Shown in pieces: positions 1 to 9,590 of a stretch of DNA of 64,000 nt (position 1 is the stretch's first letter; the number at the start of each line of letters is the position of its first letter). This stretch comes from Aestuariivivens marinum. GTDB lineage: Bacteria; Bacteroidota; Bacteroidia; Flavobacteriales; Flavobacteriaceae. The DNA is taken from positions 62,001 through 126,000 of the forward strand of contig NZ_JAKMCR010000005.1 in assembly GCF_022662175.1 (NCBI RefSeq). Direction: 5' to 3'. Position numbers and translations under genes: made by a program. Under the pieces are notes generated by a model. The model saw nothing but the letters and a program-made list of their open reading frames with translations, had not been told where the DNA came from and made no database searches.

Positions 1-1243
1 TCATTTGCATGGAAACTTCTGGTTTATTTGCCACACTAAAATTCACACGGGCATCTGTAACTACCGCTCCACTTAATTGAGGTGTATTGTCTCTGTTTCC
101 AACAAGAGCATATAGATCTACTAGTTCACTATTTTTTTCCGGTTTTCCAAAAACAAACTTCGCATAACGCTGCTCTACAGGCAATAAGGCTCTTACTTCT
201 GGCTTGTTTAAATACTCTAGTACAGTCACTTTGTCCTTAACTTCGAATCTTGCTATTATTGGGCCGCCTTGATAACCAGGTCCTCTAATTAAATCCAATA
301 ATGGATTAACGGTTGCAACCGCAGTAGAATCTGTTTCAGCTTCACCCAACAAATCATCGATAGCTGCATCTTGTGCGTCTTCCTCATCCTGAGGTTCAGC
401 TTCTGCAACTTCGGGTGTATCAACGGCAACCAAATCTTTTAAAGTCTCATTGGCTTGAGCTAAAAACCCAAAAAACTGTTCGCCTTTATAGGCATCCCAA
501 AATTCCAATTGAGCGGTACTCTGTAATAAACTTGTAGCGCGTTCTACATCCTTAACACCTGGTAATTCTACCAAAATACGCCCTGAAGTTCCTAAACGTT
601 GAATGTTTGGAGAAGTTACTCCAAACTCATCGATACGCTTACGTAATACTTCAAATGCAGAAACAATGGATTCGTCAATTTTAGTGCTGATAATCTTTTT
701 AACTTCGTCATCGGTCATATTGCCTTCTATCTCACCATCTAAAGCCTTTGTATAGAATATATCTGGTGATGCCAACTTGGTATCGCCTTTAATAGCATCA
801 AAAGCCACAAAGAAATCTTCTAAATAAGTATTTTGGCTATTCTTTTGAAGTTCTGTAGCGTCTTCCAAAGCTTTATTAAATACAGGATCTTTTGTATTAT
901 TTGCTAATCCTTTTAAGATATCTTTTACAGACACTTGAAGGATAACATTAATTCCTCCTTTTAAATCCAAGCCAAGATTCATGGCCTTTTGCTTCACTTC
1001 GTTATAAGTGAATTTTGCAATACCAATGTTAAACACGGTATCGGTAGCAATTGACTCTAAATAATTGGCTTCTTCCTGACTTCGCTTGGCACGGTAGTCC
1101 TCTTCAGTGTCTGCAATTTTACTAATTGCCAATTCCTGTGCTTCGTCTTCAATTTGGTTTGCCTTAAATGTAAACGACAATTGGTAAACACTTACCAATC
1201 CGAATAACAGTGCAAACAATTTAACTAATCCTTTATTTTGCAT
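1..1243 (-). CDS. secDF: SecDF protein translocase (3' end outside window)
   Basis: Only the N-terminal 414 residues are present, because the reading frame runs off the left window edge. SecDF uses the proton motive force to help preproteins cross the SecYEG channel. One membrane helix lies at residues 5-25. The SecD signature LGLDLKGG is at residues 90-97. The periplasmic P1 domain contains a VLRKRIDEFGV segment followed by ILVELPGV. An acidic, low-complexity insertion (EAEPQDEEDAQD) sits in the second half. In Bacteroidota SecD and SecF are normally one fused chain of about 1000 residues, so fusion is expected here, but the SecF half is not visible. The start is the ATG whose complement is at 1241-1243; no other start is plausible. 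Confidence 0.93.
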   Translation of the reverse strand, partial: MQNKGLVKLFALLFGLVSVYQLSFTFKANQIEDEAQELAISKIADTEEDYRAKRSQEEANYLESIATDTVFNIGIAKFTYNEVKQKAMNLGLDLKGGINVILQVSVKDILKGLANNTKDPVFNKALEDATELQKNSQNTYLEDFFVAFDAIKGDTKLASPDIFYTKALDGEIEGNMTDDEVKKIISTKIDESIVSAFEVLRKRIDEFGVTSPNIQRLGTSGRILVELPGVKDVERATSLLQSTAQLEFWDAYKGEQFFGFLAQANETLKDLVAVDTPEVAEAEPQDEEDAQDAAIDDLLGEAETDSTAVATVNPLLDLIRGPGYQGGPIIARFEVKDKVTVLEYLNKPEVRALLPVEQRYAKFVFGKPEKNSELVDLYALVGNRDNTPQLSGAVVTDARVNFSVANKPEVSMQM

Positions 1244-1393
1244 GTTTATATATTTTATAATCGCTATTTTAAAAAACGGACAAATATATTATTTACCGTT
1301 TATTCTGTAATATGTTTTTGTTTTTTTATTGATGAAAGTTGACTAAACCTTCAAGTCTCAGACTTTGGGTTTACTTAATCTAAGAATGTTATT

Positions 1394-2011
1394 TTAGCAG
1401 AAAGGTCCAGCTCTAACCTCTGGAGTAATGTGAAATGGTTCTTCTATCGACAAGACGATAGTATAATGTACTTTATAAGTAACTTTAATAGTGTTGGTTA
1501 TATTATCATCTAGATAATTATTGAAACGATAAACATCTAAGACATTTAATCTTTCACTTTTATGATTTATGGTTAGAACGGGTATAGCTCCAAAACCTGA
1601 CGATGACCCATTATTCTTTTGAATCTCATAAATATCTAGATTGCAACTAACCCTATTATCTTCTAAGGGAAATCTTGAACCTGTTTTTCCTTGACCATCA
1701 ATAGGGTAATTAAAGACTAAAGTATTATCTTCAGAAAGTGCATTTTTTATATGATTAACGTCAACATCACTATGATAAGTAATTCTTAACCTACTATTAG
1801 CTTCTTCTGTAACTCGAATATTCTCTGCGCCTAAATCCTGTAATCGGTCTTTAACAACACTGACGGTACTTTGTGTTTCGGAAAGCGTTATTTTACTACC
1901 TGTAAACTCTAATACAAGAACTTGGTTAGGTACAGTGTCCTGTTGTTGGTTAACAACAGCAACAAAGGAAAGTATAAAAAGTAATGTACCTATGTACCAT
2001 CTCATATTCAT
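1394..2011 (-). CDS. Small membrane-anchored protein with SecD P1-like segment
   Basis: A 205-residue protein with one N-terminal hydrophobic helix (residues 4-21) and no lipobox. The segment VVKDRLQDLGAENIRV, followed by a strand-forming RLRITYHSDVD, resembles the P1 head of SecD, where an RKRIDELGV-type helix precedes a VELPGV strand. It lacks the LDLKGG motif and the multi-helix core. It lies directly upstream of secDF on the same strand, 150 bases away, and downstream of mdh behind a terminator. It could assist or derive from SecD, or the resemblance may be only a common alpha-beta fold. The function is not known; the SecD resemblance is my inference from the sequence. Confidence 0.7.
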   Translation of the reverse strand: MNMRWYIGTLLFILSFVAVVNQQQDTVPNQVLVLEFTGSKITLSETQSTVSVVKDRLQDLGAENIRVTEEANSRLRITYHSDVDVNHIKNALSEDNTLVFNYPIDGQGKTGSRFPLEDNRVSCNLDIYEIQKNNGSSSGFGAIPVLTINHKSERLNVLDVYRFNNYLDDNITNTIKVTYKVHYTIVLSIEEPFHITPEVRAGPFC

Positions 2012-2021
2012 GCCCCAAATA

Positions 2022-2054
2022 TAAAAAAATAAAGACTGTATTGCTACAGTCTTT
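2022..2054 (-). terminator. Terminator after mdh
   Basis: A perfect 10-bp stem (AAAGACTGTA and its complement) with a 4-base loop TTGC. Read on the minus strand it is followed by a T-rich run. It lies 30 bases after the mdh stop codon. Confidence 0.8.
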
Positions 2055-2084
2055 ACATAAATTGCCTCAGTGGCTTAAATTATT

Positions 2085-3011
2085 CTATAACTCCAATAAA
2101 CCATTGGTTTTGGTAACACCTTCGGCACTGGATTTCAAATGATTTTTTTCAGCGTCGCTTAATGGCACGTCCACAATTTTTTCAATACCATCTTTACCCA
2201 AAATCACAGGAACTCCAATACAAATATCATTCAAACCATATTCGCCTTCTAAAAATGTTGAACAAGGAAACATTTTCTTTTGATCACATGCTATAGCTTG
2301 TACCAAGCCACTAACAGCAGCTCCTGGAGCATACCAAGCTGAGGTTCCCAATAGTTTGGTAAGTGTAGCACCTCCTACTTTAGTATCTTCTTTAACTTGA
2401 TTTAAACGCTCTTCGCTTAAAAATTCAGAGACCCTAACACTGTTCCTTGTCGCGTGACTGGTTAACGGTACCATTCCTGTGTCACTATGTCCACCTATTA
2501 CCATACCATCTATATCACTAATAGGCGCATTTAATGCCTCAGCTAATCTGTATTTAAAGCGTGCTGAATCTAAAGCGCCTCCCATACCAATAATTCTATT
2601 TTTGGGTAGGTTGGTAGATTTGTGCACCAAATAGGTCATGGTATCCATTGGGTTACTCACCACAATCATGATGGTATTTGGAGAATGCTCTATTAAATTA
2701 TTGGCAACCGTTTTAACAATACCAGCATTAATACCAATTAATTCCTCACGGGTCATCCCTGGCTTGCGGGGTATTCCAGAGGTAATCACACAAATGTTGC
2801 TATTAGCTGTTTTACTATAATCGTTTGTAACCCCTGTAATTTTAGTATCGAACCCATTTAGAGAAGCACATTGCATCAAATCCATAGCCTTACCTTCGGC
2901 ATAACCTTCTTTAATATCCAGCAACACTACTTCGGATGCAAAATTTTTAATCGCAATATATTCAGCACAACTGGCTCCAACGGCCCCTGCTCCAACTATG
3001 GTAACTTTCAT
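2085..3011 (-). CDS. mdh: Malate dehydrogenase
   Basis: A 308-residue cytoplasmic enzyme that interconverts malate and oxaloacetate with NAD(H) in the citric acid cycle. The Rossmann motif GAGAVGASCAEY is at residues 7-18. An acidic residue after the second strand (LLDIKEG) fits NAD preference. The catalytic region shows ALDSARFKYRLAE and the proton-acceptor histidine in IGGHSDTGMVPL. Length and motifs match the LDH-like MDH type found in Bacteroidota and many other bacteria. It is flanked by terminators on both sides, so it is probably transcribed alone. Confidence 0.96.
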   Translation of the reverse strand: MKVTIVGAGAVGASCAEYIAIKNFASEVVLLDIKEGYAEGKAMDLMQCASLNGFDTKITGVTNDYSKTANSNICVITSGIPRKPGMTREELIGINAGIVKTVANNLIEHSPNTIMIVVSNPMDTMTYLVHKSTNLPKNRIIGMGGALDSARFKYRLAEALNAPISDIDGMVIGGHSDTGMVPLTSHATRNSVRVSEFLSEERLNQVKEDTKVGGATLTKLLGTSAWYAPGAAVSGLVQAIACDQKKMFPCSTFLEGEYGLNDICIGVPVILGKDGIEKIVDVPLSDAEKNHLKSSAEGVTKTNGLLEL

Positions 3012-3150
3012 ATCTTTAATTTTAAATTATATATTAACAGTTTTTATTTTGGACAAATTTGAAAAATTATACTGGCCAAAAAAATGATTTTTGTTTGTTT
3101 TGGCCTGTATTTTTTTGCTTAACAAATGTATGAATAAAATATACTTAAAT

Positions 3151-3182
3151 AAAAAAGCACAAGGATTAATTCTTGTGCTTTT
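3151..3182 (-). terminator. Terminator after the DUF6588 gene
   Basis: An 11-bp stem AAAAGCACAAG / CTTGTGCTTTT (3153-3163 with 3172-3182) and an 8-base loop. A-runs on the plus strand become a U-run on minus-strand transcripts, just past the stop of the upstream minus-strand gene. Confidence 0.75.
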
Positions 3183-3205
3183 ACATTTCGAAAGGATTCA
3201 TTTTT

Positions 3206-4231
3206 TTATCTAAACCCAAAGTTTAGACCTAATGAAAAGGCGTTAAATTCAGATAGATGATATTCTGCATTAAATCTAAAAAAACCGAGCTTTAATTTTG
3301 CACCTATGGTACCCCTTACGCTGGACACTTCACTCGATACCGAAAAAGGGTCTGTATATGTATTGGCAATGAAAGGTCCTCCTGTAACTGTATATGTTCC
3401 TAAAATATCAGATTTTGATTCTCCTTTAATGTATCCCAAACCACCATAAAAATTAATTACGGGTAATTTTGTTGAAGCTACCAACTGTAATAACCAAGTA
3501 TTTGTGTTACTTTCAATACGCTGATTTTCACCGTCTATTTGAAATGTGTCTGTTAAGTTATAGGTTGCATCTAAATTAGTATAGGCGAGCAAACCAGATA
3601 TGGCTACAGGCAATATCTTGTCTGCAGGCAACCATTTAGTAAATTCAATTTGCAAACCCGCACCATACATACTTATATCAACTTCGTCGGTTTTTACCTT
3701 TGGCACAAATCGTGCTTTAAGCTCAAATCCCTTACTCAACCCTATGGCTCCTTGTATAAACGCTGTAGGTAATAAATTAGCTGTAGCATCTCCAATTCCA
3801 GAAGGCAATGTAATACGTTCAGTTAAAAGAGGATTATTATTATCAGATATGTCTATTTGAATATTTGGATCATTTTCACCAAGCGCAGTGGCAACCATTC
3901 TAGTTCTTTCACTTGGATTATCAACAAATTCGACTGAGAAATCTTCAGTTTCGTATAAATCTAAATCCATTAAAAAAATCTTATGTTCATTATTAGATAT
4001 AGAAGCATTTGCTACAATCGATATTTCAAATCCTCCTAAAGGTTTGACGTCAGCAGTGTTAAACCAGTTAGCATTCATACTATACATTAAACCATTGGTT
4101 CCTGGCATTAAATAATCATTAGCAAAACGTTCTGCATTCTCTACACCAGCAGCAAATAAGCCATCAATATCTTGGGCTTTTGAAATTGTAGTTACTATAC
4201 CAAGTAACATAAGTAGGATGAATCTTTTCAT
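3206..4231 (-). CDS. DUF6588 family secreted beta-rich protein
   Basis: A 341-residue protein. The frame extends 16 codons further upstream, but the ATG at 4231 begins a clear signal peptide (MKRFILLMLLGIV, cleavage after SKA), so that start is chosen. The mature part starts DIDGLFAAGVENAERFANDYLMPG, a pattern I associate with the DUF6588 family of Bacteroidota. The rest alternates polar and hydrophobic residues and ends in GLNFGFR, consistent with a beta-barrel or outer-membrane-associated protein. The role is unknown. It stands alone between a terminator and a divergent metalloprotease gene; 4232-4438 holds both promoters. Confidence 0.75.
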   Translation of the reverse strand: MKRFILLMLLGIVTTISKAQDIDGLFAAGVENAERFANDYLMPGTNGLMYSMNANWFNTADVKPLGGFEISIVANASISNNEHKIFLMDLDLYETEDFSVEFVDNPSERTRMVATALGENDPNIQIDISDNNNPLLTERITLPSGIGDATANLLPTAFIQGAIGLSKGFELKARFVPKVKTDEVDISMYGAGLQIEFTKWLPADKILPVAISGLLAYTNLDATYNLTDTFQIDGENQRIESNTNTWLLQLVASTKLPVINFYGGLGYIKGESKSDILGTYTVTGGPFIANTYTDPFSVSSEVSSVRGTIGAKLKLGFFRFNAEYHLSEFNAFSLGLNFGFR

Positions 4232-4438
4232 AACATAAATAAATTTGAGTGTTACAAAAATATAAAATATTTCACACAAAAAGTATTTTAATCGTATATA
4301 TTAATCGTTTAATCGATTATTTATTTAAATTTGGTGGAATATTAAACTAATACTTGTTTTAATATATAGTTAAAATAGACTTAATATTTGTGTAACTTTA
4401 TTTTAAATTTATTGGCAATACCTAGAAATAATAATAAA

Positions 4439-5221
4439 ATGCATAGCCCCATTTCTAAATTAAAACTATTATCCATTTTTTTTGTGTTCCTATTTGTTGG
4501 ATCATGTACAAAAGATGACCCTTCAGACCCTAACGACACAAACAACATTAATGTTTTTAACAATAGGCAAGGCACGGGGAGTTCAGCAAACGATATATTA
4601 TCTGATGACACATTTAAGAGTATGGTTATTGAACTTGTTTATGTAGAAGGCTATGAACCCACTCAAACAGCTATAAATAATTTTGTTTCGTTTCTAACAA
4701 ATCGCATTTATAAACCATCAGGTATTACAGTTTTAAAACGTGCTATTGCTAAGCTTGGACAGGAAACCTATTCTATTGAAGATATTGCCGAAATAGAAAG
4801 AGAAGAACGTGAGATCTATAACACAAATAGTAAAATTGCAATATGGGCCTATTTTACAGATGGTAAATCCGATAAAGACACTGCTGAAAATGTAGTTCTT
4901 GGTACGGCTTACTGGAATACTTCCTTTGTGATTTATGAAGAAACCATTAGAGACCTAAGCAACAGTTCATTGGAACCTAGCCGAAGTCTTTTAGAATCAA
5001 CTGTCATCAATCATGAATTTGGACATATTTTAGGATTGACCAATCTGGGAACGCCCATGCAAACCGAACATGAAGATACTGAACATGAACATCATTGTAA
5101 CGTAGAAAGTTGTCTTATGTATTGGGCTACCGAATCTAAAGTAAGTTTAGGTAATATGAATACCGTACCTCAACTTGATGCCCAATGTTTAGCAGATTTG
5201 CAAGCGAATGGTGGTAAATAA
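4439..5221 (+). CDS. Secreted zinc metalloprotease lipoprotein
   Basis: A 260-residue lipoprotein beginning MHSPISKLKLLSIFF with the lipobox FVGSC. The ATG 51 bases upstream in the same frame would add residues before the signal peptide and is rejected. The zinc motif HEFGHILGL is near residue 192: the HExxHxxG pattern of metzincin-like peptidases, with Glu as general base. The next acidic, His-rich stretch (HEDTEHEHHCN) may supply the third ligand, and a MYW segment further on may be a Met-turn. The protein is predicted to be anchored at the outer membrane or surface. Substrate unknown. It resembles proteins annotated as membrane metalloproteases in flavobacteria. Confidence 0.8.
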   Translation: MHSPISKLKLLSIFFVFLFVGSCTKDDPSDPNDTNNINVFNNRQGTGSSANDILSDDTFKSMVIELVYVEGYEPTQTAINNFVSFLTNRIYKPSGITVLKRAIAKLGQETYSIEDIAEIEREEREIYNTNSKIAIWAYFTDGKSDKDTAENVVLGTAYWNTSFVIYEETIRDLSNSSLEPSRSLLESTVINHEFGHILGLTNLGTPMQTEHEDTEHEHHCNVESCLMYWATESKVSLGNMNTVPQLDAQCLADLQANGGK

Positions 5222-5251
5222 TTAAAAAATCTTTTACTTATTTTTTTTATA

Positions 5252-5281
5252 AAAAAACCGTGACAAAATATCACGGTTTTT
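5252..5281. terminator. Bidirectional terminator between metalloprotease gene and gyrB
   Basis: Stem CCGTGA / TCACGG (5258-5263 with 5271-5276), loop CAAAATA, with an A-run before and a T-run after. It can end transcription from both convergent genes. Confidence 0.85.
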
Positions 5282-5303
5282 AAAAAATTTATTTTGTATT
5301 TAC

Positions 5304-7298
<1,995 letters not shown>

Positions 7299-7357
7299 TT
7301 AATTTAATTAATTATTTTTCCTGAACTTTGTTTTGAAAAACAGCCTTTCATCAATAT

Positions 7358-7382
7358 AAAAAAATGACGCAAAAGCATCATT
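7358..7382 (-). promoter_or_regulatory. Hairpin plus U-run in the gyrB leader
   Basis: On the minus strand, AATGATGC, loop TTTT, GCGTCATT (8 bp with one G-U pair) and then TTTTT. It sits just downstream of a TATATTTG promoter element and about 115 bases before the gyrB start. It could be a premature terminator, or a 5' stabilising hairpin. Confidence 0.4.
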
Positions 7383-7393
7383 CTCAACACTAA

Positions 7394-7401
7394 CAAATAT
7401 A
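7394..7401 (-). promoter_or_regulatory. Candidate gyrB promoter -7 element
   Basis: TATATTTG on the minus strand fits the Bacteroidota -7 consensus TAnnTTTG exactly. I see no well-spaced TTG for the -33 box, so confidence is moderate. Confidence 0.45.
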
Positions 7402-7748
7402 CGAAATATCAAAACCGCTAAAAAGCATTTCAGCGAGTTTATTCAATAATTATCAACAATTGTTAATTACTTAAAAGTTCTTTAAATCGCTTAAAAAGCA
7501 CCTTAAAATAGATTTTAGCTATTTTTTTAGACTTCAAAATATCTGTTTGGAAATAAAATGGCTTAAAACCTATTTTTTCCATCCCATTCATCTTATTTTT
7601 TAAATGTAAAACACTATTTAACAACTAAAACCTTTATCTTTTCATCAAAAAAAGCACAATACATCACAAAATTTAAAAACACTATAAATATTTATTCCCT
7701 TTTTTAACAATTTAATAATACAGCTTAGTATATATAAAAAAATAGTGC
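7402..7748. other. AT-rich divergent intergenic region, no gene seen
   Basis: Between the gyrB promoter and the promoter of the amidotransferase operon lie about 350 bases of AT-rich DNA without a convincing ORF. A perfect palindrome AACAATTGTT is at 7455-7464, and a single DnaA-box-like TTATCAACA is at 7450-7458. Neither is enough to call a site. Confidence 0.5.
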
Positions 7749-7775
7749 TTGGTACAGGAATTCTGTATATATTTG
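7749..7775 (+). promoter_or_regulatory. Promoter of the gatC-gatA-gatB/aspS operon
   Basis: TTG at 7749-7751 and TATATTTG at 7768-7775, a 16-base spacer. This matches the Bacteroidota sigma-A pattern (-33 TTG, -7 TAnnTTTG). A transcript would start near 7780 and include the leader peptide, the attenuator and the operon. Confidence 0.65.
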
Positions 7776-7792
7776 ATGCTGAAAAGCAATTT

Positions 7793-7840
7793 ATGATATT
7801 TAATAATAACAATAATAATTTCAATAATCCTAAGTATTAG
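7793..7840 (+). CDS. Asn-rich leader peptide of the amidotransferase operon
   Basis: A 15-codon ORF reading M-I-F-N6-F-N2-P-K-Y and stop. Eight of fifteen residues are Asn, all coded AAT or AAC (7802-7819 and 7823-7828). It lies about 13 bases after the predicted transcription start and just before alternative hairpins and a terminator. The downstream operon makes amidated aminoacyl-tRNA. This is the arrangement of a classic amino-acid-operon leader: ribosomes stall at Asn codons when Asn-tRNA is short, and this changes the downstream fold. AT-rich triplets can occur by chance, but the start, stop, pairing regions and gene context agree. Confidence 0.72.
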   Translation: MIFNNNNNNFNNPKY

Positions 7841-7898
7841 GATAGGAAGGTTATTGTTTAAAAATATGTAAAGCCTTCCAAGTTGGAAGGCTTTTTTT
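7827..7898 (+). promoter_or_regulatory. Transcription attenuator (alternative hairpins) for Asn control
   Basis: Three exclusive pairings are visible. 1:2 is ATCCTAA (7827-7833) with TTAGGAT (7837-7843), overlapping the leader stop. 2:3 is GGAAGGTT (7845-7852) with AAGCCTTCC (7871-7879), an antiterminator including one G-U pair. 3:4 is AAAGCCTTCC (7870-7879) with GGAAGGCTTT (7885-7894), followed by seven T. A ribosome waiting at the last Asn codon (7826-7828) would leave 7845-7850 free, so 2:3 forms and transcription continues. A ribosome at the stop codon (7838-7840) would cover 7845-7850, so the terminator forms. Confidence 0.72.
7870..7898 (+). terminator. Intrinsic terminator in the operon leader
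   Basis: A perfect 10-bp stem with loop AAGTT and a seven-T tail, 19 bases before the first structural gene. Its position before, not after, the genes points to attenuation rather than normal termination. Confidence 0.85.
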
Positions 7899-7917
7899 AT
7901 ACAAAACCATTTAAGAC

Positions 7918-8187
7918 ATGAGTAAAATAATGACAGTCGACATTCTGTCGAGTATTAAAGGAGCACAACCCAGTGAAGCTGTAAACAAGTTATTTGAGGT
8001 AATCAAGAATGCTAATCCAGCAAACACTAATACTTTTAAAAACAACCGTAATAATGGCGTGTCATTAAATGATTTAAGGGATGATGTAGTAATAGAAAGT
8101 TCTGAAATGGAAAAACAAATTATTTTAGAGAACTTCCCAAAACAAAAGAACGGTTATTTAGTTGTCTCTAAAGTCATTGAAGAATAG
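7918..8187 (+). CDS. gatC: Divergent GatC-like subunit of the tRNA amidotransferase
   Basis: An 89-residue protein ending two bases before gatA. GatC subunits are about 95 residues; they clasp GatA and carry a C-terminal pattern of LR-D-V followed by a helix and a G-Y-F-V-P-K-V-I-E tail. Here the matching parts are LNDLRDDVVIES and NGYLVVSKVIEE. The N-terminal half is reduced and does not show the usual LA-L-RL helix. The place of gatC in the order C-A-B and the tail pattern support the call. A second in-frame ATG at 7930 is possible. The assignment is inference from motif and context; a simple homology search might label it hypothetical. Confidence 0.65.
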   Translation: MSKIMTVDILSSIKGAQPSEAVNKLFEVIKNANPANTNTFKNNRNNGVSLNDLRDDVVIESSEMEKQIILENFPKQKNGYLVVSKVIEE

Positions 8188-8189
8188 AT

Positions 8190-9590
8190 ATGGATTCCCA
8201 AATACATAAAATACACCAGCAATTGGTAAGTAAGGACATATCCTGTACAGCATTGATACAGGAAAAACTCGATTTATTAAAACCCAATACCCACCATACA
8301 GTAAACAGTTTATTAGATACATTAGCCCTAGACCTAGCATCTAAAGTGGATGCAAAAATTGCCAACGGTGAGTCCATAGGCCTATTGGAAGGCATTCCCT
8401 TTGGTATTAAGGACGTTTACATGGTACAGGGCACCTATACTACTGCAAGCTCCAATTTATTAAAGCATTACAAATCGGCCTATACCGCTACAGCTATCCA
8501 AAAATTACTGGATGCTGGTGCTATTCCTATTGTAAAGGAAAACTGTGATAGTTTTGGTCATGGCTCCTCTAGTGAGAATACAATTTTTGGAGCTGTTAAA
8601 AATGCCATTGATCCCAATCTAGTAGGTGGAGGTTCCAGTGGTGGCTCGGCCGTAAATGTAGCTAAAGACTACACTGTATTTTCTATTGGTGGCGACACCG
8701 GAGGATCTGTACGTCAGCCAGCTGGTTACAATAAGGTTTATGGATTAAAACCTACCTACGGACGTATTTCCAGATATGGCTTAATGGCCTATGCCTCGTC
8801 TACCGATTGTGTTGGCCCTATTGCCAAATCACTTGAGGACATCCGCATTGTATTAAATGTGATGAGTGGTAAGGACATTAAAGATCAAACTACCTATGAC
8901 TCAAAACCCATTTTTGAATCCAATATTTCAAATATTGAAAACATTAAAACCATAGGGTATTTTAAAAACTTTATTGAAAGCAATGCTATTGATGGTCAAG
9001 TGAAAGCTGATTTTTTAACTGTTATCGAAAAAGTAAAGGCCAAAGGTATTCAAGTCAAAGTACTCGATTTTTTTGAATCGGAAACCTTGGTTTCAACATA
9101 CTATACTTTGGCCATGGCTGAAACGGCCTCTAACCTGTCACGGTTGGATGGCTCCAACTACGGCAATCGTATTGAATCCGAAAACCTTAAGGAAACTTAT
9201 GCAGTAACGCGTTCTGAAAATTTTTCAGAAGAAACCAAACGCAGAATTGTTGGTGGCAACCAAGTACTATCGCAAGGTTTTGCTGATGAGATTTATTTAA
9301 AGGCATTGGCGATTCGCGATCAAATTTCAGCAAATTTTGAAAATGATTTTAAAGAGGTTGATATTATTCTTTCTCCAGTAACTCCAAACACACCTCCTAA
9401 AATTGGGGATAGCTTAAAAGATCCGCTAGCCATGTACTTGTCCGATGCCTATACCGTAGGGTTTAGCTTAGGGCAACTGCCTACTTTAACCGTTCCGCAG
9501 GGTACGGTAACTGGCTTACAAATTACGGCTGCAAAAGATAGAGACGAACGCGTTTTACAATTTGCTAACTTTTTAAAAGACACGATATAA
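8190..9590 (+). CDS. gatA: Asp/Glu-tRNA amidotransferase subunit A
   Basis: A 466-residue amidase-signature subunit that releases ammonia from glutamine (or asparagine) and passes it to GatB for amidation of misacylated tRNA. The catalytic triad is visible: Lys74 in FGIKDVY, Ser149 in GGGSSGGSA and nucleophile Ser173 in GGDTGGSVRQPAGY. These align with Lys79, Ser154 and Ser178 of the well-studied staphylococcal enzyme. It starts 2 bases after the gatC-like gene, and its stop codon overlaps the start of gatB-aspS by one base, so translation is probably coupled. Cytoplasmic. Confidence 0.95.
   Translation: MDSQIHKIHQQLVSKDISCTALIQEKLDLLKPNTHHTVNSLLDTLALDLASKVDAKIANGESIGLLEGIPFGIKDVYMVQGTYTTASSNLLKHYKSAYTATAIQKLLDAGAIPIVKENCDSFGHGSSSENTIFGAVKNAIDPNLVGGGSSGGSAVNVAKDYTVFSIGGDTGGSVRQPAGYNKVYGLKPTYGRISRYGLMAYASSTDCVGPIAKSLEDIRIVLNVMSGKDIKDQTTYDSKPIFESNISNIENIKTIGYFKNFIESNAIDGQVKADFLTVIEKVKAKGIQVKVLDFFESETLVSTYYTLAMAETASNLSRLDGSNYGNRIESENLKETYAVTRSENFSEETKRRIVGGNQVLSQGFADEIYLKALAIRDQISANFENDFKEVDIILSPVTPNTPPKIGDSLKDPLAMYLSDAYTVGFSLGQLPTLTVPQGTVTGLQITAAKDRDERVLQFANFLKDTI

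Noticed and set aside
7450-7464. DnaA-box-like TTATCAACA next to palindrome AACAATTGTT upstream of gyrB, as a possible replication origin
   Set aside because: Only one imperfect box, no dnaA or dnaN gene, and no box cluster. gyrB alone does not mark an origin in this phylum.
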